Origin: Heloderma charlesbogerti
Lineage: Eukaryota; Chordata; Lepidosauria; Squamata; Helodermatidae
DNA length: 64,000 nucleotides
Assembly (NCBI GenBank): GCA_026122225.1
Contig: JANEZZ010001642.1
Location: 558,001-622,000 of the forward strand
Direction of reading: 5' to 3'
Part shown: positions 36,901-48,200 of the stretch, one piece after another
Layout: each line of letters starts with the position of its first letter
Position numbering within the stretch: the first letter of the stretch is position 1
The notes under the pieces: model-generated
What the model saw: the letters and a program-made list of their open reading frames with translations, nothing else
Told to the model about the DNA's origin: nothing
Database searches by the model: none
Position numbers and translations under genes: made by a program

Positions 36901-39900
36901 ACAGGGCGCTGTGGGCCTGGCGGGTGTTCTCCTGGTTGCCCTTTCAGTGGCTGCTGGACTCGGACTCTGCTCCCTGCTAGGCATCTCATTCAATGCAGCC
37001 ACCACCCAGGTATGTCACACATTGGAGATGTTCACCTTCCCACCCCAGCCACCCTTCGCTGTCTGTCGGTCAGTCTTCCTCTTGCTCTGCAAACATTAGA
37101 ATAGTCCAACCTCTTCTCAGATTTCTCAGTTCAAGCAGTACTGAGATTAGCGTGGCATCTGAGGATGTTGTGTTGTAGAGAGCACTTTCTTTGCAGACCC
37201 ATGGCTGTTCCTGAGGCTCCAGCATTGACTGCACTACTGCCTTCACCTCTCAGAAGAGTCTAGCAGTCTACATGCTACTTTCTCATTCATAGGTGCCTGA
37301 GGAAGTAGAGGACAGTCATAGAATAGTTCAGTTAAAAGGAGCTGCAGTCCATTTGCACTGAGGCAAATCCCTTGACATCCTGATTAGGAATGTGCACAAG
37401 GGAAGCCTCGGCAAAAGTACCTGCAAGGCAAGGGAGCAGCCTAATAAAACCAAGTTTATGTTGCTCAAGTGAATGAGTTATGCCATATGTGTTAGGAGAA
37501 AGCAAAAAGCCCGTAGAGTCATCAGCCAATCTGACTTTGGAAAAATATGAGGATCATTTAGAGCCTGAGCATAAAAGAAGAAGTAAGCATACATAGAATC
37601 ACAGAGTTGGAAGGGACCTTCAAGATCATCTAGTCCAACCCCTTTCTCAGTGCAAGCTCTGCAATGCAAGATGCAACTACAGCATCCCTGACAGATGGCC
37701 ATCCAGCCAACCGTCTCCATTTCCAATCATTCCCTTCCTTGCACAGCCTGACACCTGTATCTAGTTTTGTGGAAGTTGGACAGGTCTTGACCATGCCCCT
37801 CTAATTGTATTTCCCTCCATATCTATATAGGTGCTCCCCTTCCTGGCACTGGGCATTGGCGTGGATGACATGTTCTTGCTGGCACACGCCTTCACAGAGA
37901 CCAGCCAACATGTCCCTGTTAAGGTGAGACCATTTCGATGTTCTTGTACAATTTGGGTTCCTGTGTACTGCCGGTGCATACTCAGCCCAAGCTGTCCACT
38001 CTGTGCTCATTGTATCTCGTTTTCACCTTCCCAAAACAGGAGCGAACTGGTGAATGCCTCCGACGTAGTGGCACCAGTGTGGCACTCACCTCAGTCAATA
38101 ACATGATTGCCTTCTTCATGGCCGCCCTTGTGCCCATCCCTGCACTGCGTGCCTTCTCCCTGCAGGTAAGCCTTTCTGCTAGCAGTTCCTCTGCACAGGT
38201 ATGCATGCATCCAGTGTTTGTGCACATGAGCCTTGTCCTTATACCTCACTGTAGCCAAGCCCTGCAATGAGAGCTCCTTTTCCCATACAAGTAGCAGGTG
38301 CAGGGCCCCAGTTGGGACTGGAGCATGGGGCAGAGGCCTAAAGCAGAGGCCTTGAACCTCAGCCCCTGGACCAAATACCACCCTGCAAGGTTCCCCAGAA
38401 GGCCACAGCCCTTTCCCCTTTCCTCTGACTACCGACTCTTTGGTGGTTTCCTGACCGTTGTGTAGGTTTTTCCCATTCTAAAAGGTCGACATGCCTCTTC
38501 TAAGGCTTATTTACTGGTAGAAAGAGCTTTAGGCTAAAATGTGCTAGTTTTTTGTATTTTGGCCCTGCCCCTTTTGCCTTTGGTCCCACCCACTACTCAA
38601 ATCTCCCCATGCCCACAACAGCATCTCCAAAATTGAATTCAGCCCTCAGGATGAAAGACATTCAGTACCCCTGCTTAAGGCCTCCCTCCTCCCATGCCAT
38701 GATAGATTTGTGGCATGGCAACTTGTGAAAGAAAACTCTTGCAGTCAAGGGCAAACCACATTCATAATGCCAGATGTAGTTTGGCCTTCAGTCCACATGG
38801 TCTTGGCTAGAAAGTTGGGAGATCTGTTTGCTTGAATGGAAGTGGCACTAGCAGGATAGAAGCCCTTCTTTGTAGAGGGTGACATGGCTCAGGATCTTCC
38901 CTGTCTTTTAACTCCTCTCTTTTTCATCTCTTTATCTTCTGCAGGCTGCCATAGTGGTTGTGTTTAACTTTGCCATGGTGCTGTTCATTTTTCCTGCCAT
39001 CCTGAGCTTGGACCTTCACCGGCGTGAAAACAAGAGGCTTGACATTCTGTGCTGCTTCTACAGGTATTGTCTTAAGAGTGGGATAGGGCAAAGGATCCCT
39101 TCTCCCTTGGGGCGCTCCTGCACTCTGCAGGGCAAGGCTGGGCTCCATCAAATCTCCTGGGAGAGGAGAGTAATGCTGTAGCTGGGGGCAGAACAACAGG
39201 GAATCAAACACAGCTGCAAGGAAAACGCCAAAAGAGCAACAACAACAACAACTCAGATGTGCAGATGGTAGTGTTCCCAACAAGTTTCAAAAAATATTTC
39301 TTTATTGTGGCAGAAGTTTGTCTCTAAAAACAAGTCAAAGTACACATAAAATCAACAGACTCAGAAAAACTATTAGACCCTATAAAGATATGTGATGGGG
39401 TTTGAGCCCCACATCTTTATCCCAAAGGGTCTGTCCATCTGCTCAACAAGAGAATTAGTCCCCTTCTGTGATAGCTATATCTATATCTAGATATATATCT
39501 AGATACTGGAGGTGATGGGCTCGACCTTGGGGGAGCTGGGGGTGGCGACGGCTGACTGGAAGCTCTGGCGTGGGCTGGTCCATGAAGTCACGAAGAGTTG
39601 GAAGCGACTGACCAAATAAACAACAAATATCTAGATACTGGGTCTAAGCTAGGCAGTGAATCTTTGCAGCATGCATGAATGGCTAGGACAGTCTGCCCCC
39701 TGCCAGCAGTTTCTCAGTGTCCTCTTCTACCCACAGCCTCTGCTCCTCCCGCGTCATCCAGATCCAGCCACAAGAATATGCTGATGCGAATGACAACCAC
39801 ACTGCACCCACTTATCCCCATGGTCATCCGGCGCTGACCACCAGCACACACATCACCACTACTGTGCAGGCCTTCACCCAGTGTGACCCCTCTGGGCGGC

Positions 39901-42900
39901 ACGTGGTCACCATCTTACCACCCACGCAGCATGTCTTCACCACCCCCTCCACTCTCCTACCAGCCAACCCTCTGGGCTCACAAGTCTTCACTCCTGCCAG
40001 CTCCACCCGTGATCTTCTGGCACAGCTGGATGAGGGCAAAGGTGCCCAGGAGTGTGTATCATTGCCCTTTTGTCGATGGAACCTTTCCAGCTTCGCTCGT
40101 GACAAATATGCACCCATCCTGCTGCAGAGCCAGACTAAGGTAGGCAGTGGAGAGTCACTCTCAAGAGTGTTGTGGGGCATTGTGCCCTATGCAGGAAAAA
40201 GATCAGCACAGCATCTTGGGTAGTATATCTGTGATGCAAGCACTGCAGCCTGTGGGAAACTGGCCTAGTCAGTTAGAGATGAGAACTGTGTTCCCCTCCA
40301 AACCAATCTGAGATGTGTTCAATGTGCACTTGATGTCCACAATGTCCACTGTAGTCATTCAAAGATAAGAGCTGGTTTTTGCACATTCAGTCGGGCAAGT
40401 CATACTTCCTTGCGTACTTCATGATGCAGTGGTTCTGTTAGTACCAACAACCTTGGATTGTCCAAGATTGTCTTACAGAGAGAGAGAGAGAGAAGAACAG
40501 AGACAACAGAACTATGTTTGTCAGGGTTAACCAGGGGAAATGTTGATGTGGTCTCTGACATGAATGTCATTGCTGATGTTCTTGTCTTGCAAGTATGCTC
40601 TATGGCCCATTTGGATGTAAACTCCATTTAAAAAATTATTATTGCTATTAACAGTCTGCCATGAAAATGCCAGCGTAAGCGTCAGTAATGACCCGGTGCT
40701 TGCACAGGAGGAACCTTTCCTTTCCTTATTTGCTAAAAAGCCATCAAGTGAATTGTCATTTGGAGGGAACTCATACCACACAGGCAGACACTAGAGAGTG
40801 GGGCTGGATAGTAACCGTCCAAACCCCAGGTAGCCTTTTGCTTTGTTAAGAGAAGGCCAAGTCTCTTGATAGCAACAATGGAAAAAGTTGGAATGTGTGG
40901 AAAGGGTTGGGGTCTGACTGCACCCGCCTTGACTCTTTCCTTCCTGCATTTTCAGGGAATTGTGGTAGTCCTATTCCTGGCACTGCTGGGATTGAGCCTT
41001 TATGGTACAACCAAGGTACATGATGGGCTCTACCTGACGGATATAGTACCACGAGGCACAAAGGAGCATGCCTTCATTTCTGCTCAGTTCCAGTACTTCT
41101 CCTTTTACAACATGTTCGTGGTAACCAAGAGTGGCTTTGACTACCCCAACTCACAGGAGGCCCTCTATGATCTGCACCAGGCCTTCAATGCCATCCAGTA
41201 TGTAGTGCGCGATGAGAACCGCCAGTTGCCTAAGATGTGGCTGCACTACTTCCAGGATTGGCTGCAAGGTGAGCGAAATACTTTGTGCAAACTCTCTCTC
41301 CTCGCCTGCACTGTCTCTACTTAAAAAATGAAATGGGAAGTCCACTAGTTTTTAGTGCAGGATGCTATTAGTATGAACTGCTGATGGCAGGGGAACACAT
41401 GGAAGTTTGTACCAAGTGATTGGCCAGGTGGTTCCAGAGAAGGCAAGCATATCTCTGTTTCACAACCACGCTCTAGATCAGGCTTCCCCAACCTGGTGCC
41501 CTCCAGATGTGTTGGACTGTAACTGCCAGCATCCCCCAGCCACACCATGCTGGCTGGGGGATGCTGAGAATTGTAATCCAGTACATCTGGAGGGCACCAG
41601 GTTGGGGAAGGCTGCTCTAGATAGCAGTGTTCTAGTCTGCTAGAAATAATCTAGCTCCTTGAGAACTTTCCAGAAGCTCTGCATCTCATTTAGGCACAGT
41701 GTTTGTATCTTGCATACTCAGGCAGACACTGCCTATATTTACCCAGATATTATGTGTGTGCATGCTCACACTTCCCTTCTACCTTCTAAGATTGATAGCT
41801 CCATTCCTGTTTCTCTAGGGGCAGAAATATGCCCAAACTCTGAAGATGGTCCAGCTCTGGTTGCTCCTGGGACTGAGACTACTGTGCTAAAGTACAGGGA
41901 TGGAGGCCATGTAGAGGGTAGGAGATAGGCATAGCTAGTGAGCTCTTGTTTCTAGGCCATGGGATCCTACAAATGGCACTCCTTTAACTGTTCACTCCCA
42001 ACTAATTCCAGGTCTACAGGTAGCCTTTGACCGGGACTGGGAAGCTGGGCTCATCACCAGGGAGAATTACCGCAACGGGTCAGAGGATGGTGCCCTGGCC
42101 TACAAGCTCCTCATCCAGACAGGCAACAAGAAGGAGCCCTTCAACCTAAATCAAGTAAGTGTGGGGGCTTAAGCAAATAATTGTGTGGGGAGAGGGGAAT
42201 TGGTAGGTGAAGGGTACTTGCAGAGCTGTGAGAATTAAATACGAGTCCTTGATCTACCTGGTGGGAAGGAGAAGATCCTTGCTGAAAGAGCATGGAGAGA
42301 GCAAAAGTAGAGTTTCTTCACAGGCATTTGTGTGTGTGTGTGTGTGGGAGGGGCTTCCAAACGGAGATCTGGGGGGACAGAGGAGATCTGCATAGCTGTG
42401 GAAAGGATGAGCTGGGGCATAAGCAAAGAGGCCTCAGCCCTTTCCCTGCAATAGCAGCAGTGTAGTAGTGCCTTGATCAAACATTTCCTTCTCCCTTCTA
42501 TCTGCCCCACAGCTGACAACTCGCCGCCTGGTGGATGAAAATGGGATCATTCCCCCTGACATCTTCTACATCTGCTTGACCGTGTGGGTGAGCAATGACC
42601 CCCTTGGCTTTGCTGCCTCCCAGGCCAACTTCTATCCACCACCCCCAGAGTGGATCCATGACAAGTACGATGCCACTGGAGAGAACCTTCGAAGTGAGTG
42701 CAGATTGGAGCCCTGTTCCCATTCAGACTACATTACTGTTTCAGCCCTAGCCCCCATCCCATGCTTATTCCACAACATAAACCATAATGCTGCATCTTCC
42801 CCACCTTTGTAAGCCATGCCTGGCTTCATGAATTGGTGGGGCAAAGGAGACCATTCATCTTGGGCCCTAGAGAGAGGAGTGGGGCAGGAGGTCACTGTAC

Positions 42901-45231
42901 CTGATGGCTGCCTCTCTTTTTGACAGTCCCAGCTGCACAGCCCCTGGAATTTGCTCAGTTCCCTTTTTACCTCAATGGACTGCGGCAGACATCGGACTTC
43001 GTGGCAGCCATCGAGAGTGTGCGTGCCATCTGTGATGAGGTGGCCCAGACACGTGGCGTGCTCAGCTACCCTAGCGGCTACCCTTTCCTCTTTTGGGAGC
43101 AATACATTGGCCTGCGTCACTGGCTTCTGCAGGCCATCAGCATTGTGCTAGCCTGCACTTTCCTGGTGTGCACCCTGCTGCTCCTCAATCCTTGGACAGC
43201 CAGTATCATTGTGAGTATTCTCCTTCACAAAGAACAGGGTACCTGGCAAGTCAGACATCTCTGCTGTTGCTGATTCCAGGCCTTATATGTAGTAGCAACA
43301 AGTCACATGGTTGTCAAACACTATTGCCTTTGTAAAATTAGCATAGATGGTTTCTAGTCCTCTATATTGGGACAGGAAACTTGGGAATGGGGTAATTTTG
43401 TGTGATGCTTCCTTGGATCAGGGAGTTAAAAGCAAAGGGCACAGTTCCCCCACTCCTGCAGTTTCCTTTTGTCTCCCTTTACGAAATGGCCTAGGAATTT
43501 TTCCTTCCATCAACAAAGACCATTTAAAACTATTCCAATTCTTCAAAAACTCAATTTTGCAAATGGAATAAATTAGCAAAACAAGTTGTTGTAGTAGTTT
43601 GCATCATCTAATCTGGTTGCTGAATTTGGTGTTTTTTTTAGTGAAAGCATTTCTCTTTAAATGAACACAAAAAGGGTTTTGCACATATACACACAACAAA
43701 CACATGTGTACCAGTTTAGGTATTGTACAGGTGCATGCAGCAAGGAAGTAGAATTGGCCACAGATTCCCATTGCGTCTACACACAGTGGCAAATGCACAT
43801 CTGCTACCACATCATGTTGAAAACAGATCTGCATCTTCACAGCAAAAAGCAAACATTCTACTGTGTCCTCAAGCTTCTCTCCATGGTGCTGAAGGGGTTA
43901 AGCTTACATGGGGCTAGCCTCTGCGCTGATATAATGCAAGTGCTCTACTATGTTTTGGGCAGTAGCCAGTGCTGCCCATCCATGAATGGGGCTCACCGCC
44001 ACTTCTGTTCTACAAGCCAGCCCCGCTGATTCCATTGTGCAAGCAGCTGAAATGAGCAGAAACGCTTGTTTCTGGAACGGGGCAGGTTGTCAGAGCTCCC
44101 TTATGCGAGCTCTGCTGGCCTTCCCTGTTCCAGAAATGACCATTTCTGCTCATTTTGGGTTGCCCCAGGAAACACTAAATCTCCATTGCATAAGTGGTGG
44201 GTGCCACGTGCGCAACAAAATTGGCAGGTCTGGCCGCTTGCGGGGGGTCATCATTGGATACTGCCCATGGTATCCTTACCTACACTTATGGATGGGGTGT
44301 CCATCCACAGGCCTGCACCCGTGCACCTTGTTTGTCTCCCATGATAATTCCATTTCACTCTGTTGCATTAATTCTTCATTCAGAAATTACATACATCTCC
44401 TTGTGGCACATGAATGACTGATTACAAATGTTAACTATGAATTAAATAACATCAGTCACCAATGCCTGTTTGGTACCTTGATTGTTCATATTCTTAGCTT
44501 ATGATCCTCATTGTATTGTCATAATATCCATATTCTGGGCTATTAGTATTTGTAGTTGATTAATGTTCATAACCATGAGGGCTATACTGTTGCACTATAG
44601 AAACCTAATATTAACCACCCAAAATCCAAATTCTGTGCTAGAAATAAAATAACCAAGTGGCACAAGGGGAAGAAAAGTACTATTGGACAGGAGAAAAGGG
44701 GTTGTGTGTGTCAGGGGGATGAATATTGTGCAGAGAGCTTAAATACTTACCACTGAATATTGAAGGCTTTAAAGAACATCCTTCTGGTTTCTGATCTTTT
44801 AGACAACTTCCTCTACAATCATGAGGTCTCGTAACATCCTAGGGGTCACAGGATTCCTCAGAAAGCATGATCTGTTAATGACCATGTAGATTTGTAGATT
44901 CCTGTTCATAAACTGCCTGTTAACACATAAAGATTTCCTTGGTTGCTATAACTGGCTTGTCCGTTACCTTAGTTTCGGGGTGAGAGATTAACCTGCCCCT
45001 TCTCTCTGTTCCAGGTATTTGTTCTGACTATGATGACAGTTGAGCTCTTTGGTATCATGGGCCTGATGGGCATCAAACTGAGTGCCATCCCTGTAGTCAT
45101 CCTCATTGCCTCTGTGGGCATTGGAGTGGAATTCACTGTACACGTGGCCCTGGTAAATAAACAGTTACACATGCACAACTCATTGTGCTTCTCAATCATA
45201 TTTCCTTAGGGTGTCAAGAGCATGCGATTCA

Positions 45232-45270
<39 letters not shown>

Positions 45271-48200
45271 CCCCCCCCAACCTTGGTGGGCCCCTACTGA
45301 AAGGAATAGGGTTCCCTGAACACACTTTTTCCATACCAGGTGACTTGGTGTGCAATATTAGAACCTAATTTATTCAAATGGCCTTGATGGCACCCACCCA
45401 GAACTTCTGGATTATTCAGGTTTTGGTCTGTTGATCAAAACTTGATCAGTACTAGTGTTTACATGAGATAATCAGTAAACCATGGATCGTCAGCATCACT
45501 TAAAGTGGATTTGTTACTCCTTAATGCTCTTAAACCACCCTGTTGTAGTCTAGATGGTCAGAGTGAAATTTAATCCATTTCTGTAACGGTGAATACAGAA
45601 CCCTGGGGTTAGCAGTTCTTCTTGATGAGTTAGTGCGGAATATAAGAATATCATTGTGTATGGGGTGAAAAGCCATGCCCAAACTGTTTTGCTTTCAAAG
45701 GAACCTGAGTGAGAACTTTCATTTCTGGATGAGGCTATCCCAGCTCCAGCAATAGCATCGGACTAGATTTGGACTTTTGGTTCTTCTTGTTTCCCCCAGC
45801 CTCGTGGGGCCTCTAACATGCAGTGTGGTTTTCTGCTCCTGTCTTGGTGTCTGCTTGGTCAAGACACTCCTTTTAGCTCAATTCTGATTGTCCATCCTTT
45901 TTTTCAGGGTTTTCTCACAGCCATTGGCAACCGGAACCTGCGCTCCACTGTGGCCCTGGAGCACATGTTTGCTCCTGTGATGGATGGTGCTGTTTCTACT
46001 CTGCTTGGTGTACTGATGTTAGCTGGTTCAGAATTTGACTTCATTCTGAGGTACTGTCCTGTGGCTTTCTTCTCTTGTATTCCTCTTCCATTGATCCTCT
46101 GGGCCAACTGTAACGAAAAAGGCCCTGTGGGCCAGTCCCAAAGGCCCACAGGGCATTTCAGTAAGATATCAGTAAGAGGAGTAGTTAGGGAATGGGAAAT
46201 TGTCTGTCTTGTGGTCTTTTGGGAATTTGGTCAATGTCATGCAGGGCAGGCAATAAGTCTAAGGGGCCCACAGACTAAGAATGCAAATGAATGCAAAATC
46301 AAATAAGATGCATGGCAGTCCTAGGGCCAACACTTGGCCAAAATTGGGGAAAGATAGAAACCCCCTGTTCAAGACAGCAACTTTTGAAGTTGAGCTGAGG
46401 ATATCCTGAGGGCCATTTATTCCGTATCTGGCACCTTCCCCTGCAGCAGGAATGGGCAGCGTCCAGGGTCGGGGGGCACATTGCCACCTGGCTGCCCCCT
46501 GTTGCTTCACTATCAAATTTGCCACTGAAATTCTTCAAATGTTTCTTCTTGGCTGAATGTGCACTGTACCAAAAAGCTCCAATCTCTGCAGTTATCTCAT
46601 GTCTGGCCTTGATAGGTTAGAGAATGCAAACAAGATCATCACCCACCTCCCTAGCCCCTGCCCTCCCCCCAGAAAACAAAATGTCTCAGGAGTGAATGTA
46701 TGTGTCCAAACAGAATGTGTACAGCAGTGAAGAATGCATGTGTGAATATACTTTGTGTATGTATCTCTCTCTCGCTGTGTGTGTGTGTGTGTGTGCGCGC
46801 GCGCATATGTGTGAGAGGGAGAGAGATTGAGAGGATTCCCTGTTGCCCTGAAGAGAGGCCCAGATGCTTTGCTGACATCTACCACCACCTGGAGAAATAC
46901 CCTTCCCTCTCACACAAGCCACAGAACTTCACTCTCTTAGCTGCTGGGATGGGGAAAGAAAACAGGAGGAGTAATAATATTTTTTTTATGATAAAGTCCC
47001 TATTATATGCAGATGAACTGCACACATGGCAATTACTGACCTCCTTCTCTCCACCCAAGGTATTTCTTCGCTGTGCTCACCATTCTGACAATTCTGGGGC
47101 TGCTCAATGGCCTGGTGCTGCTGCCGGTCTTGCTGTCTATCATTGGGCCACCAGCAGAGGTAGGAGAACTCCTGTTTCTGACCAACATTCTCGAGGGGGA
47201 AACCATAGGGAAGGGCAGAAGGGAACCTCCATCCCATTGTCAAATGTTGTTGCCACTTTGGGATGGAGGGAAGTGTCTGAACATTCCCCCAGGTTTTATG
47301 CAAAACTGTCAGCACAAGTGAGCAGAACATGTAGTTCTCTTTTCATCTTGCTATTGCTAGATTTCAGGATTTGCTATACTGAATGGAATGGTTGCACCTT
47401 TGTCTGCACTTAGCGGTCAAGTTTGAAAGCACAAAGACTGGAAACCCTTTGTTTGACACCCTGTGCTTTCTGCTTTTCATCATGCAGATCACACCGGCAG
47501 ATAATGGCAGCCGCCTGCCAACACCATCACCTGTCCCCCCACCCATCAGCCACCACAGCTTTTACGTTCGCCAGCAGGGTGGGGTCTTTGGTGACTCCTC
47601 AGATTCAGAGTACTACTCGGAGAGCACTGGGGCATCAGACATTGGTGAAGATGACCGTAGCACCTACATCATCCCCCCAACGCAATCGCACATCTTGGTC
47701 AGGGCCAGCAAAAGCCCCAGCTTCCCCAAAATCACCGTAAGTGTCCTCCAGGAGTCAGGGGAGCCAGAATTCTTGTTTCTTTAGATGGACAGTGGAGTCT
47801 CATGTTATGGCAGGAGAGGAGGCAAAGGTTCCTAGATTCTGCTTCCAGTGTTAGAATAATGTTTCTTAATGAGTTGGGAGGGGAGGCAAGAAGGGAATAG
47901 GGAATTTTGCCTTCTAGCCATACTGCTGGGGTGGGGATGGAGTTCTAATAGACTGAAGTAAGTGGAGCCCTGGGAGAGATAATTCCTAGGATCTCTTGAA
48001 AAGACTTGGGCCATTGTAAGTAAGAGCAAGGGCACTATAAACTAGGAATGCTTGGCTTTTTTCCATATACCTCAGGTGCAGTGTGGTTTAAATTGGGGAA
48101 ATAGGAGTCAAGGTTCATTTCCAGCTCAATAAGTGTTCTAGGAGTTAGAACAGATGGTGACAAGATATCATTGTTGAAGTCTGTTGTTCAGGACAACATC

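Noticed and set aside
46700..47413. 237-codon open frame on the + strand
   Set aside because: It crosses PTCH2 exon 21 in the wrong frame and reads through both splice sites and a microsatellite; a shadow of the real exon.
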